Shown in pieces: positions 9,301-17,845 of a stretch of DNA of 64,000 nt; position 1 is the first letter of the stretch; each line of letters starts with the position of its first letter. The notes beneath the pieces were generated by a model. That model was not told the DNA's origin, ran no database searches, and saw only the letters and a program-made list of their open reading frames with translations. The stretch is from Kitasatospora papulosa (GTDB lineage Bacteria; Actinomycetota; Actinomycetes; Streptomycetales; Streptomycetaceae), in assembly GCF_000717245.1 (NCBI RefSeq), contig NZ_JNYQ01000015.1, positions 89,643 to 153,642 on the forward strand. The letters run 5' to 3'. The position numbers and the translations under genes were made by a program.

Positions 9301-12300
9301 GCTCGACTACGTCGCCCGCGCCGACGACCAGGTCAAACTCCGGGGCTTCCGCATCGAGCTCGGTGAGGTCGAGGCCGCGCTCCTCGCCCGGCCCGGTGTC
9401 ACCGCCGCCCGCGCCGTGATCCGCGAGGACACACCCGGCCACCGCACGCTCGTCGCCTACGCGGTCACCGGGGGACCGGATCCGCGCCCCGCCGACCTGC
9501 GGGACGCCCTCGCCGCGAGCCTTCCGCACTACATGGTGCCCGGTGCCGTGGTCGTGCTGGACGAACTGCCCCTCCTGCCCAACGGCAAGGTGGACCGGCG
9601 CGCCCTGCCCGAACCCGGTGCGGACGCGGGCGTCCCCGCCGGCACAGGCACCCGTACCGTCCAGGAGGACCTGCTCGCCGGGATCTTCTCCGACGTCCTG
9701 GACAGACCCGTTGCCGGACCGCACGACAGCTTCTTCGACCTCGGCGGCCACTCGCTCCTGGCCATGCGTGTCGTGAGCCGGGTCCGCGCCGTCCTGGGCG
9801 CGGAGATCGCCGTGCGCACCCTCTTCGAGCACCCGACCGTCGCGGGTCTCGCCCGGGCCCTCCGGACACCGGGCCCGACCCGTCCGCCGGTGGTGCGGGC
9901 CGAACGGCGGCCCGATCCGATGCCGCTGTCCCCGGCGCAGCAGCGCCTGTGGTTCCTCAACCGGCTCGAAGGGCCCGGTTCCGCCTACAACATCCCGCTC
10001 GTCCTCGAACTCGAAGGCACGCTGGACACCGCCGCGTTGGGGTCCGCCCTGCACGACGTCGTACGACGCCACGAGGCGCTGCGCACCCTGTTCCCCGAAC
10101 GGGACGGCGTACCGCACCAGTTGATCCTGCCCGCCGACACCGTGGCGATCCCGCTGCCCGCCGTCGCCACGGCCCCCGGCGACCTGGAGGAAGCCGTCCT
10201 GGCCGCCGTGCGCGAGCCGTTCGACGTCCTCACGGACCTGCCGCTGCGCGCCCTGCTGCTCCGCCCCGCACCGGAGCACCACGTCCTCGTGCTGGTGCTG
10301 CACCACATCGCGGGCGACGGCTGGTCCCTCGCCCCGCTCGCCCGCCACCTCGGCGACGCCTACCGGGCCCGCGTCGAGGGCCGCCGGCCCGAGCCGGCGG
10401 CCGCCGCCCCTCTCCAGTACGCCGACTACACCCTCTGGCAGCACGAGACCCTGGGCGACGGAGAGGCCCCGCACAGCGTGCTGCGGCAGCAACTCGACCA
10501 CTGGCACACGGCCCTCGACGGCCTGCCCGGACTGATAGACCTGCCGCTGGACCGGCCGCGCCCCGCGACCACCGATCCGCGTGGCGCCGTCCACACCTTC
10601 GACGTACCGCCCCCCGTGTACGGCGGACTCCTGCGCCTGGCGCGTGAGTCGGGCAGCAGCCTGTTCATGGTCCTCCAGGCAGCTCTGGCCACCCTGCTGC
10701 ACCGGCACGGCGCGGGCGACGACATCCCGCTCGGCTCACCCGTCGCCGGCCGCACGGACGAGGCGCTGGAGGACCTGGTCGGCTTCTTCGTCAACACGCT
10801 CGTGCTGCGGACGGACCTGACCGGCAATCCGACCTTCAGTGAACTCCTCGTACGTGTAAGGGAGTTCGACCTCGCCGCGTACGCCCACCAGGACGTGCCC
10901 TTCGAGCGGCTCGTCGAGAGCCTCAACCCCGTCCGGGCGCGCAACCACCACCCGCTCTTCCAGACCATGCTGGTTCTCCAGAACCAGGAGACGGCCCGCC
11001 CGGATCTGCCCGGCCTCCTCGTCGAGGACCGGCTCGTCCACAACGGCCTGAGCAAGTTCGACCTCACCTTCGCCTTCACGGAGGAGCGCGGCGGGGCCGA
11101 GGGAGCGGGCGGGGGCCGCCTCACCGCCGGGATCGAGTACGCCACCGCCCTCTTCGACCGGTCCACGGCCGAGACGCTCGCCACCCGCCTGGTCCGCCTT
11201 CTGGAGCAGGTGGCCGCCGACCCCGGACGGCCCGTGGCCGCATACGGCCTGATGGCGGCCGACGAGCACGCCCGGGTCACCCACTGGGGGACCGGCCGCC
11301 GTCTGCCCGCGGACCCGGACGCCACCCTGCCCGACCTCTTCTCCGCCCAGGCACTCCGCACCCCGGACGCGGTGGCCGTCACGGCTGGGGGCGCCACGCT
11401 GACGTACGCCGAACTCGACGGGATCTCCGACGACCTCGCCCACGCCCTCGCGGGTCTCGGCGTCGGCCCCGAGTCCGGGGTGGGTGTGCTCCTCGCCCGG
11501 TCACCGGCCGTGGTGTCGGTGTCCCTGGGGACGGTCCGGGCGTCCGGCGCCTACGTCCCGCTGGACGCGCGCTGGCCGGAGGAACGGCTCGACCAGGCCG
11601 CCGGGGTGGCGGACGTGCGGGTCCTCGTCGTCGACGAGGACGCCTCCGCCTCCCCCTGGGTGACCGACACGGCCCGCCGGACACCGGTCGTGGTCGTCGA
11701 CCGGCTCGGCCGGGTCCTGCGGGGCGGGCCCGGCAGGCCGGCCCGGCCCGCCCCGGTCCCGGGTCCCGGAGCGCTCGCCTACGTCATGTTCACGTCCGGC
11801 TCCACCGGTCTGCCCAAGGGTGTCGGCGTCACGCACGCCGACGTGGCCGCGCTCACCGCCGACTCCGCCTGGGAGGGCGGCGCCGGCGACGCCGTACTGA
11901 TGCACTCGGCGTACGTCTTCGACGCCTCCACCTTCGAGATATGGGCTCCTCTCCTGAACGGCGGGCGGATCGTCGTCGCGCCGGACGGGGTCCTGGAGGC
12001 AGGGGCACTCGGTGACGCCGTCCGGGAGGACGGGGTGTCCGCGGTCTTCCTGACGACCGCGCTGTTCAACGTGATCGCCGAGACCGATCCGGGCGCCTTC
12101 GCCGGCCTCCGGCTCGTCTGCGCCGGCGGGGAACTGGCCTCGCCGGACGCGATGCAGCGGATCGCCGGCGCCGCGCCCGGCGTACGGGTCCTCCACGTGT
12201 ACGGGCCCACCGAGACCACCACCTTCGCCACCCGCCACGACGTGGCGGCGGACCTCCCCTCCGGGCCTCCGCCCATCGGCCGCCCCCTGGACGGCATGCG

Positions 12301-15300
12301 CCTGTACGTCCTCGACGGGTCCCTCGGTCAGGTCCCGCCGGGCGTCGTGGGCGAGCTGTACCTCGCGGGACGCGGCGTGGCACGCGGGTACACGGGGCTC
12401 CCCGGTCTGACCGCCACACGCTTCGTGGCCGACCCGTTCGACGCGGCGGGCGGACGCATGTACCGCACCGGCGACCTCGTCCGGTGGACCGACGACGGAC
12501 AGATCGCCTACGTCAGCCGTGCCGACGGGCAGGTGAAACTGCGCGGCTACCGCATCGAACTCGGCGAGATCGAGGGCGTGCTGGCCTGCTGCGAGGGCGT
12601 GGCCGACTCCTTCGCCGTCGTACGGGAGGACACCCCGGGCGACCGGAGGCTCGTCGCGTACGTGGTGCCCGCGGACGGTGCACGCCCCGAACCGGGCGAC
12701 CTCGCCGGGGCCGTCGGGCGGTCCCTGCCCGCCTACATGGTGCCCTCCGCGTTCGTCCTGCTGGAGGCACTGCCGCTGACCGTCAACGGCAAGGTGGACC
12801 GGCGTGCCCTGCCCGCACCCGGCCACTCCGCGCCGGCCGGCGGGCGACCCGCCCGCACCGTCCGCGAGGAGATCCTGTGCGGGCTCTTCGCCGACGTGCT
12901 CGGGCTGGACGCCGCGGGCGCCGACGACGACTTCTTCGCCCTCGGCGGCCACTCGCTGCTCGCCACCCGGCTCGTCGCCCGCATCCGCTCTGCGCTCGGC
13001 GCGGAGGTCCAGGTCAAGGCCCTCTTCGAGCACCCGACACCGGCGGCGCTGGCCGCCGTGCTGGACGGCGCCGCGGCCGCCCGTACGCCGCTGGAGCGGG
13101 CACCGCACCGCCCCGACCCGATGCCGCTGTCCTTTGCCCAGCAGCGGCTGTGGTTCCTCAACCGGCTCGAAGGGCCCAGTGCCACGTACAACGTGCCGCT
13201 CGTGCTCCGTCTCCGGGGCCCGCTCGACGCGGAAGCCCTGGAGAGCGCCCTCGCGGACGTCGTGGGACGCCACGAGAGCCTGCGCACCGTCTTCCCCGAG
13301 ACCGACGGCGTGTCGCGTCAGCTGGTCCTCGACGCCGACGGCGCCGACCTGGACCTGACGCCCCGCGTCACCCCCGCCGACCGTCTCGACGAGGTCCTCG
13401 CCGCCGAGGTGGCGCACGCCTTCGACGTCGGCACCGACATCCCCGTACGGGCACGGCTGGTGCGGCTGGAGGCCGAGGACCACGTCCTCGTGCTGCTCGT
13501 CCACCACATCGCGGGCGACGGCTGGTCCCTCGCCCCGCTCGCGCGCGACCTCGGCACGGCCTACCGGGCCCGCGCCGAGGGTGTGGAGCCGCCCTGGACG
13601 GAACTCGCCGTCCAGTACGCCGACTACACCCTCTGGCAGCGCGCGCTGCTCGGCGACGAGGACGACCCCGCCGGGCAGGCGGCCCGCCAGCTGGATTTCT
13701 GGCGCACGGCGCTCGCGGGCGCCCCCGACGTCCTCGACCTGCCCTACGACCACCCCCGGCCCGCCGTGACGGCGCACCGCGGCGACGCGTTCGCCTTTCC
13801 CGTCGACGCGGACACGCACCGCGCCCTGGCGGGACTGGCCCGCGCCCGCGGCTGCAGCCTCTTCATGGTGCTCCAGGCGGCCCTGTCGGTGCTCCTCTCA
13901 CGGCACGGCGCCGGTGAGGACATCCCTCTCGGCACCGCCGTCGCCGGCCGCACCGACGAGGCCCTCGACGACCTGGTGGGCTTCTTCGTCAACACCCTCG
14001 TGCTGCGCACCGATCTGAGCGGGGACCCCTCCTTCGTCGAAGTCCTGGACCGGGTAAGGGAGTTCGACCTGGCGGCGTACGCCCACCAGGACGTCCCGTT
14101 CGAGCGGCTGGTGGACGCCCTCGACCCGGTCCGGGCGCAGAACCACCACCCGCTGTTCCAGACCATGCTCGTCCTCCAGAACCACGCCGACGCGGTGATC
14201 GACCTGCCGGGCCTCACGGTCACGGAGCAGCCCGTGCACACCGGCATCAGCAAGTTCGACCTGACCTTCACCTTCACCGAGAAGCACGACGGCACGGGAG
14301 GGGCGGCCGGCCTCGACGGCGTACTGGAGTTCTCCACCGAACTCTTCGGCCCCGCCACCGCGCACGCCCTGGCGGACCGGCTGACCCGGCTGCTCGCCTC
14401 GCTCGCCGCCGACCCCGGCCTGCGCGTCCACGCGGTGGACGTCCTGGACGCCGCCGAGCGGCGCGACCTCGAACGGGCCGCGCACGGCCGCGTCCGGCCG
14501 ACCGCGGCACGCACGGTGCCCGACGCGTTCCGCGCACAGTGCGCGCGGACCCCGGCGGCGGTCGCCGTGCTGGACGGCACGCACCGCCTCACCTTCGCCG
14601 AACTCGACGCCCTCTCCGACGATCTGGCGCACCACCTGTGGAGCCGGGGCATCGGCCGCGGCGACCTCGTCGCCCTCGCCCTGGAAGGCACCACCGACCA
14701 GGTGGTCGCGATGCTGGCGGTGGCCAAGTCGGGCGCCGCGTACCTGCCGCTGGACCTGGAGTACCCCGAGGCGCGTGTCGCCCACATGATCGAGGACGCC
14801 CGTCCGGCCCTGCTCCTCACCCACGGCACCGCGCGCACCGCGGCCCACGACGGGGCGGTGCCCTGCCTCGCACTCGACGACCGGGCCGCCTGGTCCACCG
14901 GGTGCGCGGGGCCGCCCGCCGCCGTGCCGGACCCGCACGACGCGGCGTACGTCATCTACACCTCCGGTTCCACCGGCCGCCCCAAGGGCGTCGTCGCCAC
15001 CCACGCCGCCCTGACCAACCACATGGCGTGGATGGCGGACCACCTGGGCCTCACCGACGACGACCGGGTCCTCGCCCGTACGTCGCCGAGCTTCGACGCC
15101 TCCGTCTGGGAGACCTGGCTGACGCTGCTGCACGGCGGTTCCACCTGCCTCGTGCCGCCCGCACTCAACCACGACCCCGCGGGGCTGCTGGCGCGGATGC
15201 GCGACGCGGGCACGACCGTCGCGCAGTTCGTCCCCTCGCACCTCGCGGTCGTCCTCACCGAGACCGGGGCCGACGAGGCTCCCACGACGCTGCGGGCCGT

Positions 15301-17845
15301 GCTCTGCGGCGGCGAACCCCTGACCCGGACGCTGGCCGAACGGGTGGGACGGGCCTGGCACGCCGAGGTCCACAACCTCTACGGGCCCACCGAGACGACG
15401 ATCGACGCGACCGCCCACCACCACCACCACCACGCCGGGGACGCCGACGCCTCCGCGGGTGAGGGGACCGTGCCGCTGGGACGCCCGGTCGACAACACCC
15501 GCGCCCATGTCCTGGACGCCGGACTGCGGCCCGTACCGCCGGGCGCCACCGGCGAGCTCTACGTCGCGGGCGACGGCCTCGCACGCGGCTACCTGGGACG
15601 CCCCGGCCTGACCGCCGGGCGGTTCGTCGCCGACCCGTACGGCCCGGCCGGGAGCCGCATGTACCGCACCGGCGACCTCGTCCGGCGGGACGCCTACGGC
15701 CTGCTCACCTATGTCTCCCGCGCCGACGACCAGGTCAAGCTGCACGGCTTCCGTATCGAACTCGGCGAGGTCGAGGCCGCCCTCACCTCCCTCGACGGGA
15801 TCGCCGCCGCCTGCGCCCTCGTCCGGGAGGACCGGCCCGGCGAGCGGCGACTGGTCGCCTACACCGTCGCCGACCGGCGCGACGGGGCCACGGACCTCAC
15901 CGACGCCGACCTGCGCGCCCGGCTCACGGCACTCCTGCCGCCCTACATGGTTCCCGCCGTCCACGTGCCGCTCGACGCCCTGCCGCTGCTGCCCAACGGC
16001 AAGACCGACCGGCATGCCCTGCCCGCACCCGAGCGCCCCGCGGCCACCCGGCCGGGAGGCCGGCCGCGCACCGCACGGGAAAGCGTCCTGTGCGACGTGT
16101 TCACCTCCGTGCTGCGCACCCCGGCCGTCCGCACCGACGACGACTTCTTCGCGCTCGGCGGTGACAGCATCCTCTCCATCCAGCTCGTCAGCCGGGTCCG
16201 CGAGGCCGGCCTCGGCGTCACCCCGCGCGACGTCTTCGTCCACCGCACGCCCGAGGCCATTGCGGCCGTCGCCACCGAGCTCGGCCGGGCGGCCGCCGTC
16301 CCGGCCGGGCAGGGCACCGGACAGATGCCCCTGACTCCCATCGCCGCCTGGTTCCTGGAACGGCCGGGCACCACCGACGGCTACAACCAGTCCGGGGTGC
16401 TGCGCACGCCCGCGGGCGCCGACGCGGAATCCCTCGTGGCCGCCCTGCAACTCGTGCTGGACCACCACGACACGCTCCGGCTCCGCGTCCTCCGCCCGGC
16501 CGACGGCGCCCCTCTCCTGGAAGCGCTGCCGCCCGGCTCCGTGAGCGCCCGGGACCGGTTCACCCGCGTCGACGTCGCCGGACTCGACGCCGACGCGGTG
16601 CGCGCCGCCGTCACCGAGGCGGGCGAACAGGCCCGCAGACGGCTGAGGCCCGCGCGCGGAGAGGTCGTCGAGGCCGTCTGGTGCGACGCCGGGCCCCGGA
16701 CGCGCGGGAGACTGCTGCTGGTCGTGCACCATCTGGCCGTCGACGCGGTCTCCTGGCGCATCCTCGCCGCCGATCTGGCCGCCGCCTGGCGGGCCGTCAC
16801 CGAGGTCCCCCGCACCCCCGGGACGCCGGCGCTGCCCGCACCCACCACCTCCTACCGGGAGTGGGCGCGGCTCCTCGCCACCCAGGCGCACGAGGCCGCA
16901 CGCGAGGCGGAACTCCCGCTGTGGCAAGGGGTGCTGAGCACCCCCGACCCCCAGCTCGGGTACCGGCCGCTCGATCCCGACCGGGACACCGCCGACCGCA
17001 CCCGCACCCTCACCACCCACCTGCCCGCCACCTGGACGAACCCCCTGCTCACCACGGTCCCCGCCGCCTTCCACGCCGGGGTGGAGGACGTCCTGCTCAC
17101 GGGCCTCGCCCTCGCCGTCTGCTCCTGGCGCGCCGAACGCGCGGCCGCCGCCGGCGGGGCACGGCCCGCCGGCACCGCGGTCCTCCTCGACCTGGAGGGG
17201 CACGGCCGTGAGCAGCTGGCCGAACACCTCGACCTCTCCCGTACGGTCGGCTGGTTCACCAGCCTCTACCCGGTCCGGCTCGACCCCGGACCCGTCGACG
17301 CCCGCGACCCCGGACGCTTCGACGCCGCACTGGTCGAGCGCGCACTCAAACGCGTCAAGGAACAGCTGCGCGCCCTTCCCGACCACGGTGTCGGCTACGG
17401 CCTGCTGCGCCGTCTCAACCCGGCCACCCGCGCCGGGCTGGCTCCCGGGCCCGACCCGCAGATCGGGTTCAACTACCTGGGCCGGTACGCCTCCCCGCAG
17501 GATTCCGTGAGCGGGGGCGCCGACTGGGACGTGCTGCTCGACGCGGGCGGCCCGCGCGCACAGGACCCCGACATGCCCGTCCACCACGTCCTCGACATCA
17601 ACGCGCACACCGAGGACCTGCCGGACGGCCCCCGGCTGGTGATCCGCTGGACCTGGCCCAGCGACCTCCTCAAGGAGGAGGACGTGGAGGCCCTGGCCGA
17701 GGCGTTCACACGGGCGCTGCGCGCCACGGCCGAACACGCCGACCGGCCCGACGCGGGCGGCTGGACGCCGTCCGACCTTCCCCTGGTCTCGCTCGACCAG
17801 GCCCAGATCGACCGACTGCAGAACAGGTGGGGTGGACGCAAGTGA
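3383..17845 (+). CDS. Non-ribosomal peptide synthetase, four modules (C-A-T)4-E
   Basis: A 4820-residue NRPS. C domains have intact HHxxxDG motifs near residues 149 (HHIAVDG), 1229, 2306 and 3373. A domains have the TSGSTG loop near 653, 1723, 2802 and 3859. T domains have GGHS near 1036, 2120 and 3187 and GGDS near 4259. The C-terminal epimerisation domain has HHLAVDAVSW near 4448 and GFNYLGRY. Specificity codes read by eye are DAFFVAVTFK (modules 1, 3; Ile/Val-like) and DAWQLGLVDK / DAWQLGLIDK (modules 2, 4; close to the Gln code). The first C domain is divergent and could N-acylate the first residue. ATG 3383 is chosen for its AAAGGTG site; GTG 3308 and 3371 are alternatives. The A4 domain contains a natural run of six His (15416-15433). 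The stop overlaps the next gene, so the two are translated together. Confidence 0.97.
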   Translation: MHEIRSIPTGVVPDELLELTAAQQGVWYGQLVDPGSPKYNIGECFQIHGDLDEELFAAALARALALCDSLNLEFVVRGETVRQRVVHRPAADTGRIRAVDLSATDDPVAAAERYMADDMSTVDRLDAPRHHFALLRLGPRLHYWYVRFHHIAVDGLGGAVFGRAVAELYGRAARGEDLAEAELPAAAPLRDLVADEAAYLGSDRYEADRAYWTGRFADLADAAATDAAGADAAGEAHARGGTALVRRRTDAPAPAGSEVRMHTGETLPVAVLDALRGLAAGHRTSWTAALVGAVAAYVARVGGAQDVTVGLASNGRHGGLRHIVGMTSNILPLRLRVTADMTVGALVRAAADEMRGALRHRRFSREQLARELNMTDGASHLTDVVVNIMGYDYDLDFAGSPAPSRVLSIGPVGDVSLFVSERGESQGPLIGFDANAELYDPEDVRLLQQAVLSFLTTLAEADAGTLLRDLPFVDAAAAEALLAQGRGAALPAGGTAPVSLPEAFGAQARLTPDAPAVVDGAAALTYRELAGTADELSTLLAHSGIGAEDAVGVLVGRSAAVVTTTVGVVGAGAAYVPMDPAWPAERLDRVAGVAGVRALVVDEAAAALPWTERAAATLPVTVVDALGRVVGHAPPPARTLPPVLRGDRLAYVMFTSGSTGLPKGVGVTHADVLALAADSAWSDGVCDAVLLHSAYVFDASTFEIWAPLLNGGRVVVAPAGAVDAPALEDAVSRLGVTALFLTTALFNVVAEADPAAFAGLRLVAAGGEAATPDLMQQVAAAAPGTRVLHVYGPTETTTFATRHEVVAGVPGVPPIGRALDGMRLHVLDGSLSMVPPGVVGELYVGGRGVARGYQGRPALTATRFVADPYAAGGGRMYRTGDLVRWTARGDIEYVGRADGQVKLRGFRIEPAEIENTLLADPDVRAACVLVREDIPGDRSLVAYLATAPGTRPDEAALARRVGRTLPAYMVPSAFVLLDALPLNANGKVDRRALPAPRAATATGRAPRTAYEEVLAGLFADVLGVESVGIDDNFFSLGGHSLLATRLTGRVRAALGAELAMRTLFDHPTVAALASALDTTATARPALTPRRRPEAVPLSYAQQRLWFLNRAEGPGDTYTVPLVLELEGPLDTDALRGALADVVARHESLRTVFAEHDGTARQEILDASVAATLVPLVTEDCPSGVDADVWAEETVRRLSAVPFDLSGDVGVRAHLLRPGPDRHVLLLVLHHVVADGWSLAPLSRDLGAAYRARSAGADTPEWPALRVQYADYALWQRDMLGADEDPDSLAARQLAFWREALRGAPDLLDLPLDRPRPAVAGHRGDAVPFDLPAPAHAALTRLARTAGCTPFMVLQAALAVTLHAHGAGTDIPLGAAVAGRTDEALDDLVGFFVNTVVLRADLSGNPTFRELLRRVAEFDIAAFSNGDIPFERVVEALNPERSGDHHPLFQTMLVLQNQDRAELGLPGITVTDRSRHTGVSKFDLTFSLTELTDDGIPDEQGSKREAAGIGGYLEYDTDLFDAGTARALCARLARVLTLAVADPDRTIGDLDPLAPGERDLVLRQGRGAERPLPVRSAPEAVREWAARTPHAVAVRDAHTSLTYAELDARADALAHALRERGASREDRVALAAPPSVDTVVAMLAVLRSGAAYLPVDPQYPPARIRHMLDDARPVLLLTTADVRASLPDCDVPWLALDDPGAGLPGAAVPVAHTPHPADPAYVIYTSGSTGRPKGVVVAHSALANHMAWMTGHLAVTPEDRVLARTSTSFDASVWEIWLPLMNGAEVCVLPQEANREPGTLVSWMNRFGVTLAQFVPSHLALVLTEAAHAAPPPGLRAVLCGGEPLPRSLADDVAGLWRAEVHNLYGPTETTVDATAHRAVPRGADGHEDTRTPSESVPIGLPVDTMRAYVLDPRLRPVPPGVTGELYLSGPNLARGYLDRPGTTAARFVADPFATSGARMYRTGDLVRWNRHGLLDYVARADDQVKLRGFRIELGEVEAALLARPGVTAARAVIREDTPGHRTLVAYAVTGGPDPRPADLRDALAASLPHYMVPGAVVVLDELPLLPNGKVDRRALPEPGADAGVPAGTGTRTVQEDLLAGIFSDVLDRPVAGPHDSFFDLGGHSLLAMRVVSRVRAVLGAEIAVRTLFEHPTVAGLARALRTPGPTRPPVVRAERRPDPMPLSPAQQRLWFLNRLEGPGSAYNIPLVLELEGTLDTAALGSALHDVVRRHEALRTLFPERDGVPHQLILPADTVAIPLPAVATAPGDLEEAVLAAVREPFDVLTDLPLRALLLRPAPEHHVLVLVLHHIAGDGWSLAPLARHLGDAYRARVEGRRPEPAAAAPLQYADYTLWQHETLGDGEAPHSVLRQQLDHWHTALDGLPGLIDLPLDRPRPATTDPRGAVHTFDVPPPVYGGLLRLARESGSSLFMVLQAALATLLHRHGAGDDIPLGSPVAGRTDEALEDLVGFFVNTLVLRTDLTGNPTFSELLVRVREFDLAAYAHQDVPFERLVESLNPVRARNHHPLFQTMLVLQNQETARPDLPGLLVEDRLVHNGLSKFDLTFAFTEERGGAEGAGGGRLTAGIEYATALFDRSTAETLATRLVRLLEQVAADPGRPVAAYGLMAADEHARVTHWGTGRRLPADPDATLPDLFSAQALRTPDAVAVTAGGATLTYAELDGISDDLAHALAGLGVGPESGVGVLLARSPAVVSVSLGTVRASGAYVPLDARWPEERLDQAAGVADVRVLVVDEDASASPWVTDTARRTPVVVVDRLGRVLRGGPGRPARPAPVPGPGALAYVMFTSGSTGLPKGVGVTHADVAALTADSAWEGGAGDAVLMHSAYVFDASTFEIWAPLLNGGRIVVAPDGVLEAGALGDAVREDGVSAVFLTTALFNVIAETDPGAFAGLRLVCAGGELASPDAMQRIAGAAPGVRVLHVYGPTETTTFATRHDVAADLPSGPPPIGRPLDGMRLYVLDGSLGQVPPGVVGELYLAGRGVARGYTGLPGLTATRFVADPFDAAGGRMYRTGDLVRWTDDGQIAYVSRADGQVKLRGYRIELGEIEGVLACCEGVADSFAVVREDTPGDRRLVAYVVPADGARPEPGDLAGAVGRSLPAYMVPSAFVLLEALPLTVNGKVDRRALPAPGHSAPAGGRPARTVREEILCGLFADVLGLDAAGADDDFFALGGHSLLATRLVARIRSALGAEVQVKALFEHPTPAALAAVLDGAAAARTPLERAPHRPDPMPLSFAQQRLWFLNRLEGPSATYNVPLVLRLRGPLDAEALESALADVVGRHESLRTVFPETDGVSRQLVLDADGADLDLTPRVTPADRLDEVLAAEVAHAFDVGTDIPVRARLVRLEAEDHVLVLLVHHIAGDGWSLAPLARDLGTAYRARAEGVEPPWTELAVQYADYTLWQRALLGDEDDPAGQAARQLDFWRTALAGAPDVLDLPYDHPRPAVTAHRGDAFAFPVDADTHRALAGLARARGCSLFMVLQAALSVLLSRHGAGEDIPLGTAVAGRTDEALDDLVGFFVNTLVLRTDLSGDPSFVEVLDRVREFDLAAYAHQDVPFERLVDALDPVRAQNHHPLFQTMLVLQNHADAVIDLPGLTVTEQPVHTGISKFDLTFTFTEKHDGTGGAAGLDGVLEFSTELFGPATAHALADRLTRLLASLAADPGLRVHAVDVLDAAERRDLERAAHGRVRPTAARTVPDAFRAQCARTPAAVAVLDGTHRLTFAELDALSDDLAHHLWSRGIGRGDLVALALEGTTDQVVAMLAVAKSGAAYLPLDLEYPEARVAHMIEDARPALLLTHGTARTAAHDGAVPCLALDDRAAWSTGCAGPPAAVPDPHDAAYVIYTSGSTGRPKGVVATHAALTNHMAWMADHLGLTDDDRVLARTSPSFDASVWETWLTLLHGGSTCLVPPALNHDPAGLLARMRDAGTTVAQFVPSHLAVVLTETGADEAPTTLRAVLCGGEPLTRTLAERVGRAWHAEVHNLYGPTETTIDATAHHHHHHAGDADASAGEGTVPLGRPVDNTRAHVLDAGLRPVPPGATGELYVAGDGLARGYLGRPGLTAGRFVADPYGPAGSRMYRTGDLVRRDAYGLLTYVSRADDQVKLHGFRIELGEVEAALTSLDGIAAACALVREDRPGERRLVAYTVADRRDGATDLTDADLRARLTALLPPYMVPAVHVPLDALPLLPNGKTDRHALPAPERPAATRPGGRPRTARESVLCDVFTSVLRTPAVRTDDDFFALGGDSILSIQLVSRVREAGLGVTPRDVFVHRTPEAIAAVATELGRAAAVPAGQGTGQMPLTPIAAWFLERPGTTDGYNQSGVLRTPAGADAESLVAALQLVLDHHDTLRLRVLRPADGAPLLEALPPGSVSARDRFTRVDVAGLDADAVRAAVTEAGEQARRRLRPARGEVVEAVWCDAGPRTRGRLLLVVHHLAVDAVSWRILAADLAAAWRAVTEVPRTPGTPALPAPTTSYREWARLLATQAHEAAREAELPLWQGVLSTPDPQLGYRPLDPDRDTADRTRTLTTHLPATWTNPLLTTVPAAFHAGVEDVLLTGLALAVCSWRAERAAAAGGARPAGTAVLLDLEGHGREQLAEHLDLSRTVGWFTSLYPVRLDPGPVDARDPGRFDAALVERALKRVKEQLRALPDHGVGYGLLRRLNPATRAGLAPGPDPQIGFNYLGRYASPQDSVSGGADWDVLLDAGGPRAQDPDMPVHHVLDINAHTEDLPDGPRLVIRWTWPSDLLKEEDVEALAEAFTRALRATAEHADRPDAGGWTPSDLPLVSLDQAQIDRLQNRWGGRK

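Noticed and set aside
15416..15433. Six consecutive His codons in NRPS module 4, resembling an affinity tag
   Set aside because: It lies in a surface loop of an otherwise normal A domain and is explained by local CAC repetition; no construct sequence surrounds it.
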